DNA of 64,000 nucleotides, taken from Sarcocystis neurona (lineage: Eukaryota; Apicomplexa; Conoidasida; Eucoccidiorida; Sarcocystidae). This document shows positions 51,164 to 62,954 of the stretch, piece after piece. Where the stretch lies: positions 1,192,231 to 1,256,230 of the forward strand of contig KL647304.1 of NCBI GenBank assembly GCA_000727475.1, read 5' to 3'. Below the pieces are notes generated by a model that saw only the letters and a list, made by a program, of their open reading frames with translations, did no database searches and had not been told where the DNA came from. How positions within the stretch are numbered: the first letter of the stretch is position 1; each line of letters starts with the position of its first letter. The translations under genes were made by a program, and so were the position numbers.

Positions 51164-54100
51164 CTATAACCAGAAGATCAGTGGTAAGCAGTACAGAGGG
51201 GGAACGGTAGACAAATAGACATATATATATATATACGTGTGTATATTTGCATCTCGAACACAGGGAGAGATGGATAGGCACATACGTTGATAAATATAAA
51301 TATGTGAATCTGTGTGTGCAAGTACAGATGGAGAGACACAGATGGATAGACGTCTACATAGGCACATATATATATATATATGTACGTAATCGCACACAGC
51401 GGGAACGATATATATATCTATGTATATATGCACAAACGTCTACGTAGGCTTGCCCATATACGTCGTTCACGCACGTGTGTATACTGATCATAAGTATGGT
51501 GTAACTGTTTGACACTTACTTCCTTCATGGACGCAGCAGAGCGCCTTAATGACTTCGTCCTCGAGGTTGACGCGAAATTCTTGCCCTCCTCCAAGTTCCT
51601 CCAGAAGGTTTGTGATATTCATCGAAAAAAGTTCAGAAGCTTGCGTCGGCCTGAATCAACAAAATACAGGCGCAGGTGAAGATAAACACGGAATTAAGTG
51701 TGCGCGCTGTGTTGGAAAAGTTCGCTCATACGCTTCAATGTGCGTGGGTACTTTTGCACACTTCGACTGCAGGTATCTTTTTATCAATCGAGCTCACCGC
51801 GGTCACCACCAGCAGCAACTTGCCAACGTGTATATATATATATATATATGTGTGTATGCGTTCATGTCTGCAAGTGTTCCCACGTTCATCCATGCGCCAA
51901 TGTAGCTGCAGACTGATAGTCGTTGGCTATTACTTAGCACAGGAGTGTGGTTACAGATGTACACATCAACAAATACCTAGTTGAAAAATCATTTTGGCAG
52001 CAGCCGCGCTTCGTATACACGTCAACACATATGTATACATATATATATACGCATATGTGTATGCATATATATATATATATATATGCGGCAGATGTAGACT
52101 GTCAGATGTAGACTGTCACCCGAAATCAACCGAGACCTTCATCCTGGCACTTACATGGCAGTTTCAATTTTGCTGCGGCCGATGACAGTGATGCCCTCGA
52201 AAATGATTTCCCCATCAGTAGGAGAGATTTCGACGTTTCCGCCCCATCCATTCAGTCTATCACCAAACTCCGTGGCCAAATCCACAACAACGGAGCCTGA
52301 TCGCATGGTGGCAACCATCTCCTTTGTTACAAGCTTTGGAGACGGCTTTCCGTGGATGGCTGCTGTGCAGATGACAACATCCATCTGTGGAATGTACTTA
52401 GAGAGCATCTGCTTCTGCGCTCTTTCCACGGCTTCTCCCATCTCTCTTGCATATCCTCCTTCCCCCTCCCCCTCTTCATCCTGGCCAAACACAGTGATAA
52501 GCGTATGAAGAAACTACGCGCCTGCGTGTAAGTTAGCGTAGTATTGCTAGAAACATGTGGTGAGTACGTGAGAAAATCAGCAGCATAATTTTCCCAGAAG
52601 AACGCAATGAGTCCGTCGTCATAATAGTAGGATAGTGTTCCCGGAACCTTGGTGCGAGCGTCTGATCCTACTAATGAAAGAGCGAGCATATGTCGACAAC
52701 AGGGTACGTGCACGATCCCGCGTGTGTCGTAATGCTGGGCAGTAAGCTTATATGAGGCGTCGACTAGTATAAGGGAGCAGGGTATTAGTGCGCCGGCTTC
52801 AGTGGTGAGCACTCGATGACAACAGCGCTAACGATTTTTGAGGAAAGTAGTCCAGTGATAAAAAGTCAATATCCGTACAAGTTCAATGGGGAGGAATGTG
52901 CCTCCACAAGATTCAACTTCTTCTTTCGTCGCCGACCGCACATCGTATGCAAACACTTGTGCGCCAAGACTGTGGGCTGTAGAAATAGCTTGAAGACCAG
53001 CAACGCCAGCTCCAAGCACCAGTACACGTGCAGCCTCCACACGCCCTAAAAGCGAATCGGCGCCCTGGTGCCTTACGTTGCATAAGGTGTGCATTACATG
53101 CACAGACATGTGTATTTACGTCTGACAACGTGAGACCACATGTGCGGTTTTGTACGATTCCGCGACTATAGTGCTTCTTCGACACAGTGCAAGGTTCTGA
53201 TAGACTTGCCCGTGGAAACCTGTTCTTACATACCAGCAGCAGTAATGGATGCTTTGCTGAGACGAGGTAGAGAATTAAAAGCTTCTAGCACGGCGCGATA
53301 GCCCTGGAAGAAAGCGCACAAAAGTAGTAGTTGCACTTCATCAGGTCAGAAAGCGGAAAAAACAAGGAGCTTCCACGAGTGCGGAACTGTACGCAATACG
53401 CTTTCATTCAGTTGTGGAGATGAACGGTCGCGAACGCACCTGCAGTCCGTGCATGGAAGATCTACGATAAAAGCATTATTTTCAAGGCCCACAAGCAAAT
53501 CATCTGGATCAGCACTCTACCTGACATCGACACTTTGAGCTCTTGTAATTCTCGGTACTTCGTCTAGAGCCAAAACTGTTGACGAGGTTCTGATTAGCGG
53601 GAATCTTCAACATCTCAGGTGAAGCATTTACACACCCGTAATTCCCTGTGCCGCCATAATTTCCAGGAGGGGAGCATTTCTGAACGTTCGTACATTGCGC
53701 TGGTACGTATATTTCTCTGCTGATGATAAACTGGTTCATACTGGCCAGGGAAGACGTGACAAATAAGAATTTTTCCGGGGGGCAAGAGGCGAATTAACTC
53801 CTCCGACGGGACGGAGATTTTCAAGATGATGTCGCTTTTTGCAATCACGGCAGACGTATCCGCTACAATCTCGGCTCCCGCTTGCTGTCGATGGCATGCC
53901 ATTGGACAGCGGTCCTGGGAAGGATTTGTGTCTAGCGGTACCTCGTAGTCAGTATCCGAAAATCCCGCCCTGGCTCCCGCATCTTCTTGGACACAGACGC
54001 TGGAAAGGGAAGGCAAAATGATGTTCGTATTGGGTGCTGCCGTTTGGATAAATGCCTGTTGTAATTGTTTTCTGCCTTGCGTCGACGTGTACGAACTCCG

Positions 54101-57100
54101 AGACTCCACAATGTGCTTGTACGCAGTCGGACATACATACACATATATATATATATAATCTTTTTCACACGTACGGATCAATCTGAGTCTACACGCATGC
54201 GTGTCGCGTAGCCCCTGCACCCAGGTGCGCGCGGCTGGCAAGGAATTTCAATCGGTTTTCTAATCATCCACTAGACTTTCTTGCAACCTCTACAGATTGT
54301 GCATGGTGACTACGCCTCATAGAAGGCGCTTTATAAAGTATGTTCGACATTCTACATGCAAACTAGATTGTACGTCCTTCAAACGTGTTCGCTACACGGC
54401 CTGCCATTGCGGCAGTGCAACAATTTTGAATAACGTGTAAAGGAACCTTTCCACAACGTAGGGTAACGCGCCTTCACAAACAGCCATTTCTTTTGTCCGC
54501 GCACCCGAAGGCATTTCTCCGAAGGCGAATGGCGAAGCGCGGGGCGATGGACACAATAGGTGTGCCTCTTCCGTTTGCATCTTTGAGGATCCCCACGACT
54601 TTACCAGGAGGGGGAAAACCGTTCGCAGCGTCGTCTCCCATGGCGTGCTCGAGTATATATTCGCCCTTCTCGAGCTTGGCAAACGCATCAGACTTCTCTA
54701 GAAACGAAGCTTTCTGAAACACGACGGTGCGGATATACATACATTGCACGCCTCCTCACGTTCGGTGTCGACCACTTCACTACGAGGTTCATTCAGACAA
54801 TTTATGACAGACCTGTTTCAAGTTGGCATAGATTGCCGCTGTAGTGTCTTTCGCGTCGCCGAACAGCATGCGCGTGTTTTTGAGGTAGAACAGAGGATTT
54901 TCGATAGCAGCGTATCCCGCGGCAAGTGATCGCTTTAAGACAACCACACGGTGGGCCTTCCACACTTCTATTACAGGCATGCCGTGGATCTTGCTGCCGG
55001 GTTCCAGAGAGGCAGGATTGACTGTGTCATTCGCTCCGACAACGAGCGAGACGTCGTAATCCATCATGACTCTATTAACCTCAGTCATCTCCTTCACGAT
55101 GGAGTACGGGATGTCGGCCTCAGCCAGCAGCACATTCATGTGCCCTATTGAAGGCAGTGACGTTGACAGGACGTACTAAATCGCAGTACGAGGAGATTGA
55201 GTAAGCACAGGCCGTACCCGGCATGCGGCCCGCTACAGGATGGATGCCGAATTCCACAGATATACCCAGCGACAGGAGGACCTGAAAAACAATAGACGAT
55301 TTTTCTGTCTCCGGCTGGTTTGCAAATGGCTGTTTTGGTACTTTAGTAATATCGGCAACGTCAGACTGGCACTTGCTAACTGCCATTCCGTAACCGGGTA
55401 TTATTAACACTTTGTGAGCCGCTAGAAGCTCCTCTGCAACCTGAGTACAAGGGATCGCATTACGTAGACCAGTGTCGTTCAATGTTAAGGGTTTGACTGC
55501 ACTGCGCAGGTTACATAGCGATGCTTTTGTGACTCACAGCATCGGTATTTGTCTGACGAACGTCTCCGTAATCTCCTGCTACTCCCTCGATAGCCGCCTC
55601 ATCCCAGCCTCCAAGGATTACGCTCCATAACTCGCGGTTCATGCCGCAGCTGCGGCCGTAGTTCAGTGGAAAATCACACTACCAAATCTTACTATATACT
55701 ATTGTGTATTAGAGTGCCAGCACCAACTGTGCCTGTGTCAGGTTGTGGAGCCCAGGAGGCGGTGGCTGGGAGACGACGTAGGTGCTGCATATGGTTCTGT
55801 CTGTGTTAAGCGGAACCGTGCGTGGCAGCGCGTCACACGAACAACAACAATGCACGTGGGTCTGTGACGTAGCGGTCGACTACTTCAGCGAGCGGTAGGC
55901 AACCGCAGTATCAGCCCTACCACATAATATAGGAGAGTATCGCCCCCGAAGAGCCGATTAGGGAGCCGGCAATAATAAGGAGATTATTATCCAACATAAA
56001 GCCACTGCGAATAAGAACCTTCTTCAGGTGGGTGTTCTGCTATCGCAGGTGCTGTGCATTACCTTGCAGCTGTCGCAAAGCCTGAATAGGAGTTGAGCAT
56101 GCTGATAACCACCGGCATGTCGGCTCCGCCGATAGAAGCGACTAAATGGAAGCCCAACCAAAGGCTCAAGGCGGCCATAGTGTACCTGAAGGAAGCGTGC
56201 AGGATACAATTAGGTACGTAAGTCCGTCTTCTTGTACTGGAGATAGTTATGCGTCTTTCTCTTATATAGATGGAGCGTGGTAGCGGCCTTACAGGCTGAC
56301 TACAGTTGTCGTGGGATTTCCACTAGTGGTTACGGTCACGACAAGCACGACTATGCCTGTGGCTGTGGCAACGTTGATGGCGTGTTTTCCAGGCAGCTTC
56401 AGCGAAGTCGGAGACATGACATCATGGAGTTTCGCCGCCGCCACAACTGCAAGACACCTTGTGGTGTTTGCACGTGCGTAACAGACACCATACACATATT
56501 TAAGTATACACGCGGGTATACGTGTGCATGCACATATATGTATGCATATCGCTATGTCAGTACGGAGTACGAGAAATTAGTCCGGCCCTGCTGTAGAGTG
56601 AAACCGCCTCACGTGAACCAGTGAACGTTATTCCAGCGACAACTTCGCCAATAGTGATTTCCAAAAGGCGAGCAACTCCGTGTCCTTTCTGATCCGAAGG
56701 TGAGTGGAAAATGGAGAAGCCAACCTAGTGACGCGCTGCAAATGGGTTTCACTTGTCGGCAGAGGCGGCGATCTCCACTTTACCAGCATAGCAGCCAGGC
56801 CAACAAAGCTGTGGAAGAGAGCGACAAGCTGCGGCATCTGCACCATATCCACGTGATGTGCGATGTACAGTCCTGTCAATGCGGCTGGCACACTCGCAAG
56901 AATGAATGCGACGTAGTGATGATCGAACCCTTCTACGGTGAACGTCACCAATATGGCCGCTGCCATTCCAGCCACCCTGAACCAACATTCGCCGTGTCTA
57001 TCTGGTTGTTCCTTTTATCGAGTCGTCCTGTAGTTAGCGTCTCACCCCAGTAAATTCCCTCGTTTCGCTGTCTTTGGCGTACTCAATCCGCGCAAGCACA

Positions 57101-57299
57101 GAATAAAGCAGACCGCTGAAAACAAGTAGACAGCACCCAACAAAGTAGGCAGTCGTGAGGCGGCGAACGCCGCTCCTTCATCCTGCTTTTTGATTTCATT
57201 GTCTCCTCCGTCTTGTCCTGGCGAGCTCTCCTCTGTAGATGGAGACTGCAGTATGTCAGCTTCACCGGGTCTGCGTAGAGTGAGAAGCAAGAACAGCAT
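50349..57299 (-). CDS. Fused beta-alpha proton-translocating NAD(P) transhydrogenase
   Basis: This membrane enzyme couples hydride transfer between NADH and NADP+ to proton movement, supplying NADPH. Twenty-four GT-AG exons were rebuilt: 57299-57046, 56976-56784, 56724-56613, 56446-56293, 56185-56063, 56004-55921, 55649-55538, 55440-55342, 55281-55218, 55144-54813, 54713-54505, 53999-53742, 53589-53521, 53461-53440, 53303-53234, 53045-52879, 52480-52155, 51650-51520, 51163-50987, 50925-50856, 50785-50731, 50645-50612, 50543-50466 and 50398-50349. All phases agree and the total is 1080 codons plus TAA. The order is beta membrane domain, NADP domain (GYGMAV), linker, NAD domain (GAGVAGLQA) and alpha membrane domain, the single-chain beta-alpha order reported from protozoa. 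The start ATG at 57299 opens [14 protein letters not shown]. The cellular membrane cannot be decided from sequence alone. Confidence 0.95.
51520..54713 (-). CDS. Transhydrogenase exons 11-18: linker and alpha NAD-binding half
   Basis: Exon 11 carries a linker ([19 protein letters not shown]) and the start of the alpha part ([20 protein letters not shown]), which aligns with the PntA GVPKE...RVA.TP block but lacks its usual residues. Exon 12 reads [15 protein letters not shown]. Exon 13 gives [17 protein letters not shown], the 22-base exon 14 gives SSMHGLQ, exon 15 [12 protein letters not shown], and exon 16 [16 protein letters not shown] with the nucleotide-binding loop. Exon 17 holds [20 protein letters not shown], and exon 18 begins [19 protein letters not shown]. 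The join between exons 12 and 13 is the least certain, as about ten residues typical of the family are absent. Confidence 0.9.
54813..57299 (-). CDS. Transhydrogenase exons 1-10: beta subunit half
   Basis: The membrane part includes [62 protein letters not shown] and [20 protein letters not shown], all hallmarks of the PntB membrane domain. The NADP-binding domain III follows: [52 protein letters not shown], and MLFGDAKDT near its end. No expected signature is missing. Introns are 40-300 bases. Confidence 0.95.
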
Positions 57300-59914
57300 G
57301 CGCCTTGCTTTCCTCACTAGAAGACGACATTAGTCGAATACCTATTGACTGGGAAGAAGTCCGTCGAACGGCTGATTCTGTGGTCCTTGACTGCCCTTGG
57401 GCCGTCCAAATACGTGAAGTGAGCTACCGCCAATAAAGGCCCATGAAACGGGCCCCACAGGGTCAGGAATTGAATCCAGGTATTAGACCGAAACAGTTGC
57501 GGCGGCCCCATGCTTGCCGCTCCTATTCTTCATTTGTGGACAGTGTTTCGTCGCACATGGGGGAAAAGAATGGGAAATCGCCAAACGATCTTGGATGTTT
57601 GTCACCAGCTCGGCGTAAGTGTACCACACACCATATTCCCTCTCTACCCTTGATAGGCTTCAAAGGGCTAAAGTCATGTTACTTGATGATCTCAGATATA
57701 GCAAGCGCCTTTTTCTCTAACGAATCCAACGAGCACCAACTTGACACAACGCAAATGACAATCAGGCAAGGCCTGATTGGCCTTCAGTCGGCACACCGTC
57801 CAGTAGGTTCGGACACTCAGGGAACCTCACGTCAGCAGTAGATAGGAGGGGGAATTTCACGCGTGCAACTTCTTTCACTACAGAGGAGTTAGTGTGGTTT
57901 AAAAGGCAATGCAAATGCTCCCGGTCCCATCTGCGAGCACAACGTCGAAGCCTTCGCTTTATACACCTCTTAGAGCAGGTGCAGTGCACATCAGCTGACT
58001 TAACTGTCGTGTGTAAATTTCACCGTGCATCTCGAAAATCGCTGATCATCCTCCTTGAACCGAACCTGACACAACGCAAATGACAATCAGGCAAGGGCTG
58101 ACCTTATGTGCACCGCGGACGGGTCTTCTACTGTGTGGTGTACATACACCTCTGCACTCATCGGATCTCTGTGGTCAAGCGACAGGGAACCAACATTTGG
58201 CTACATTCCCCATCTCATGAGGTAAAGACAGACATCACGATCTCAACGCCTCGCGGCCCCTTGCTTCGCCACTACGCTGGCAGATATGGATGTCTAATGT
58301 GTATTTTCGGTACAATTCCCAGTTGAACTACCACGTACCCTTCTCTCGATGTGTAGCCACTCAGTCAGCTCTACGTATGTCGCAGTCTGTTCGCCCAGTA
58401 GTCAGTTCGACGGTCGCACTAATCACCATTGCGGATGGCAGAGAAAAGCGGCCAACGTTCTACCCGGGAAAAGAGGCGCATGTGGAGAAAGGTCCTCTGG
58501 CACTGCCATGCTTCGCCGCGCCTCGCTTCCATGGCACCACGCTATCGATCGTCGGTTTCCGTGCAAGTGACACCGTTTGTAGGGAAGCACGGCATTTCCC
58601 CTAAAAAGTTGCTGAAGGACACATTGTCCGAAGTAGTATCTCGGTGATCAATCTGAATCGGGTTATCTCCCACTTACTCCTACGGCAGCTAGCGCGCCCG
58701 GAGCATGCTCTCCGACACCACCTTACTACAGGCGATTTGCTCAGGGAAAGTAGAGTGCTCAGTTCTCGCCGGGTGGGTGGAGGACGGACAAATCTGGACC
58801 CTTGATGGTCGTCACACTTGATGGTCGTCGTCGCGTTCCTGTTAATTGCACTGTTGGGTACACTGCAAGGGTATGAGACGTGTTGTATAACGACGTGCGT
58901 CGACGGAGGGTCGGTCGAGGGCTGAGGCGTCACTACGCACTCAGTGATGTCTACCCGACGTGGCAGGTTTCCTGTGGCAAGCCGTGAGTGTAGACATGCG
59001 GGTTTGAAAGTTCCATTTTTCACCGCAGAACGAGTTATAACTCCTACAGTGCGGATTTGGCCTTCACTTTAATCTCAACAGGCGGGGTCGCTTGACGCGT
59101 GAACGTTCTGCCCACCTATGCAGCGGGACTGCAGCGCGAAAGCTCCCCGAGGAGCGGCCAAAACTCACAAACGCCTTTGAGCTGCCATAACGCAGAAACT
59201 GCACTACTCTCCTCCGTTGGGTGCATGCCTCTTTTGGAGGGTGAGAAGGAAGAGATTTCGGGTAGATGGGCTGATACAAAGGCGATGCAAAAGACTTGTC
59301 GAGTGTGTGACGTTGCCGGTGCAGGTCGCGTGCGGGTATCATCACAGGTGATTCTCAACGACATCCCAGGTCCCTTCAGTGGAACGTTCGAACCAACTCG
59401 TTCTCCGCTTGATGCATCGTACATAAAAACACTCTCCCACTGTCCAGGGTTAACACAGGAGCATACAGAAGGGGCACATGCTTGGATTTGCAGCTGTCAG
59501 TAGACACCATCGTCGGTCGCACGGCGGCCACTAGAGCTCTTTTGTTATATGCGAAGAGCAAACATCTCCAATCGTCCAAGACGTGCGTTACATTGGATTC
59601 GTCGGGATCTACTTCGTGGTGCCCAGATCAGCAACCTGCGCTGGTGGAAGGGAACGTGTGAATCGAGCTGCGCACTACTGCCAGCTGAAACACAGCCCCT
59701 AACGCTTGCCTGCATGGAGAAATCGTTATTTCTACACGGAGACTACTATGCGGGCACAGGAAGTTTTGCAGAGGAAATAGAAGTTGTGCCCTCTTTCGAA
59801 AGATGCATCAACAGGATCCGCTCAGCTGCGGAAGAGCTGCGACTGCAGCGCCCTGCTGACATCGCGTCGTAGCCGATAGCCGCCACATGCGACCTGCTTT
59901 CCGTCAGGTTCCAC
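57300..59914. promoter_or_regulatory. Divergent upstream region between transhydrogenase and PP2C genes
   Basis: This is a 2.6-kb repeat-poor region between two genes transcribed outward, expected to contain both promoters and 5' UTRs. A 30-base direct repeat is at 57742-57771 and 58067-58096. Several open frames occur (for example 59099-59503 plus, 58601-59023 minus), but no domain or start context supports them. I cannot point to a specific core promoter element. Confidence 0.5.
57742..58096. repeat. Pair of 30-bp direct repeats, 325 bp apart
   Basis: The segment TGACACAACGCAAATGACAA plus the next ten bases (TCAGGCAAGG) occurs at 57742-57771 and again at 58067-58096 with no mismatch seen. 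Similarity ends quickly on both sides. Confidence 0.9.
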
Positions 59915-62900
59915 ATGAAGTCTTCTACTACAAATACCCTACTAATGGATTCGACTGAACATACCTCAGGAATGCCGCCGCCGCCCGGCGGCCGCATTGC
60001 CCGCATGCCCAGAGCGGCCACAGCGCTAGCTTGTTTATTCCGGAGAAGCAGGACTTCTACCGAGGGAAAAGTCTGCAAAGGTGTGCTCGCGAAAGCACAC
60101 GTTGACACGGAAGGTCTCGTTAGCTTTTTGGGAAGGGGCCGCGCATTGTCAAACACAAGGAACAACGCTAGCTGCGCGCTGAAGCCGTCGCCGCCCGTGT
60201 ACCGATACAGTAGAGCCACAAGCAGCCCACCGGGTCTCTTCAGTTCTATTCTATCACAGTCCTCAGAAAAGTCAGTGGAGACGAAGCTAACAGGTGTACT
60301 GGACAATGGGAAAATTACACATGCCACAATGAAGTCAAAGATGGAGGGACAACACTTCGGCCCTGTGCCGCCGCTTCGTCCGCCTACAGAAAAAAGTCCA
60401 TTTTGGCCCGTCTTCGACGAGGCAATTCTTGGCCCAAAAGCTGCCGAATACCATGACGTACGCTTGGCTACGATTCGGGCCTCATGTCCTGACCTGAGCG
60501 TGCAAGGAGAACCACAGGCTTGCAAAACTGCTGCGCGCCGTGAGCGCGCAGGGGGTGGGACAGATGGAGCACATAATCGAGAAGTGGAAGAGGATGGTGA
60601 AACATCTCCGTCTACAGTAGCCTCTGAGTCTCTTGAGGGGTCCCAGCAAAGCGGGAAGATTGACAGCGGAATAAAGGTCAATGATTTTGAGTCGTCAGTG
60701 CATGATCCAGGATCGCCCAAGACTGGAGAACAGCAGCACGCAGATCAGGATAAGCCAAACCGGATTTCGACACAAGAGGCCGAAGAGCAGTGGTTGCGAA
60801 ACCGGCGAGCAGCAGCGGCCGGCCGCCTCAGCACCGCAAGAGAGCGTCCTTCTCAAGAGAAGAGACGGATATGCTTGAATGGGGAGCGTTCAAACGCTCT
60901 TTTTGCAGAGCTTGGGGTGGCCATATCCTGCCGCAAAGGCCTGAAACGCGTTCCGTCGAATCAAGACGATTTTTTCGCGTACAGCTGTGATAATTGGGGC
61001 TTGTACGGCGTCTTTGACGGCCACGGACAGGGTGGCCACGTGGTAGCGAATTTCGTGCAGTGGCATCTGCCCAATGTGATCCACGACTTCATGAGTCAAA
61101 CAGATGACATGGAAGCTGCTCTGCGCTTTGCATTCAGTAAAGTAGATAGCATGTTAAAAGAAGCATCGGCGGCACAGCGCTTCGATAGTGCCGCGAGCGG
61201 GTCCACAGCTTCAGTCGTGCTTCACAAACGCCAGGAGAAGAAGGTGTACGTCGCGTACGTCGGAGACTCGACAGTAGTGCTGGCACGACGGAATAATCAA
61301 GGGCAGCTAATAGCCCACACAGTTACTAGGGACCACAGACCGGATGACCCCGCAGAACGATCCAGAATTGAGAGCCTCGGAGGAGAAATAAGAAGACCAG
61401 TAGGACACGTTCCGTACCGAGTGTTCGTCAAGGGAAAAGATTATCCTGGATTGGCAATGTCCAGGTAACCGGAAGGACAGCCGAAGAGGGCGGGACGTCG
61501 GGGGCAGGGAGCGTGCAATGGTGGTGTACTCTCTTGGTCCGCTGTTTACCCATTTAGGTATCCAATCACTGCACCAATAATGCTGAGTATCTGTTATTGC
61601 CGGGAGACATATTGTCGTATGTTTATGAGCGGCAGAGTGTGGCTACAGGAGAAACGTCAAGCGTGTGTCAGCGGGGGTTTGCATACGGGCACTGGATGGC
61701 AGAGGCTCAAATACGTTCCAAAGGTGACACACAGGCGGCCGGTTCTCCAGATTTCTATAGCACAGGCACCGCTGTATGGCAAAGACGCGAGTGTCATCCA
61801 CGCGTTATATATACGTGAGTTACACACAGGCGGCCGGTTCTCCAGATTTCTATAGCACAGGCACCGCTGTATGGCAAAGACGCGAGTGTCATCCACGCGT
61901 TATATATACGTGAGTTACAATCCCAGAAATGTTCCGGTGGCGGATCAGTATGTGGATATTTACGCTGAACAGGGGCACGATGAATTGCGGTAAGAACATA
62001 CCTGCAACTGAGATTTTGTATGCGTTCCTGCTGACATTTGCCTGCTCAGTTGCAAAGGGGAGAACGGCCGGCGCCATATAATCACGTATCAACGCAGTCA
62101 CGTGCTTGTACACGCGTGAGTTTGTCTAATGAGGTACTTAAAATGCACCACGTATTTCCCACGTAGAAATCGTGAAAGCCTGCTGCTTTTACTGTGGCTT
62201 GCCGGGCGTCTAATGCAGGTCACTGGGTGATTTTATGGGGCACTGCGCTGGAGTGACGACGGAACCGGATGTCCTGGAGTTAGATTTACTTGAGGGTCGC
62301 GACGAACTCGTTATTATGTGCACAGATGGAGTGTGGGAGTTTATTTCCCCGCACGAAGCTGTAGAAATCCTCAGCCGGTATAGCTTCTCCCAGGTAAGCA
62401 GCTTTGGTTCTTAATATACATGTGTATATCTGCGTCTATATTTACACCGAGCTGTGTGTTGCCAGTGTGAGGAGAGGCAAGACGTGAGAAAAGGGAGAAG
62501 CAGATATAAAAACGTGTATACGTTAAATGTGCGCAGGCGTGCGACAAGTGATCTGGTGTTCAGGTCCACACCGTCCAAATCGGCGTTTCATCTGTGAAAA
62601 CGACGCTGAAGTTTATTCGGCACTGTGGTTTCATTGAGGTAGTGAAGGGAGAGAGTCAACTTAGTCGGTGAATGTCAGAGCTGTACATACTCTCTGAAAC
62701 TCAGACGCGCTGCGTAACAATTATACATGGTGTATATTGTGTGTTTTTCTGTGCACTTGGAACACGCACTGCCCTTGGCGCAGGCTGCAGACGCTGTTCG
62801 TGCGTTGAGCTGCGAGGCGTGGAAGAGGTGGCTCGAGGAGGATGGCCATTCTGTCGATGATATAACTGTCCAGCTGATCCACCTGTTTCCTCCAAGGCTG

Positions 62901-62954
62901 CAGGACAATGAAGCACAACAGTCCATACGTGTGGATATAAAAAGATTCTCGTAG
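59915..62954 (+). CDS. PP2C/PPM-family protein phosphatase
   Basis: This is a metal-dependent Ser/Thr protein phosphatase. Three exons (59915-61464, 62219-62393, 62784-62954) join in phase to 631 residues. Residues 1 to about 330 are a poorly conserved, Pro/Ser/Glu-rich extension. The catalytic domain follows: SNQDDFF about 347, VFDGHGQGGH about 366 (metal Asp), YVGDST about 449, DHRPDDPAERSRIESLGGEI, LAMSRSLGDF across the first junction, CTDGVWEF about 552 (metal Asp) and VDDITVQLI about 598 (DD in place of the common DN). It ends DIKRFS and TAG. Introns are 754 and 390 bases. The start is the first ATG of the open frame. There is no signal peptide or membrane segment. The family is certain; substrate and subfamily are not. 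Confidence 0.95.
61727..61916. repeat. Perfect 95-bp tandem duplication in PP2C intron 1
   Basis: Positions 61727-61821 and 61822-61916 appear identical. Each copy holds an acceptor-like TTCTCCAG, a second acceptor-like TATAGCACAG and a donor-like ACGTGAGTT. The unit is not part of the canonical PP2C reading frame. Confidence 0.9.

Noticed and set aside
59099..59503. 134-codon plus-strand open frame upstream of the phosphatase
   Set aside because: There is no homology signal, an overlapping minus frame is also open, and it sits in the divergent promoter region.
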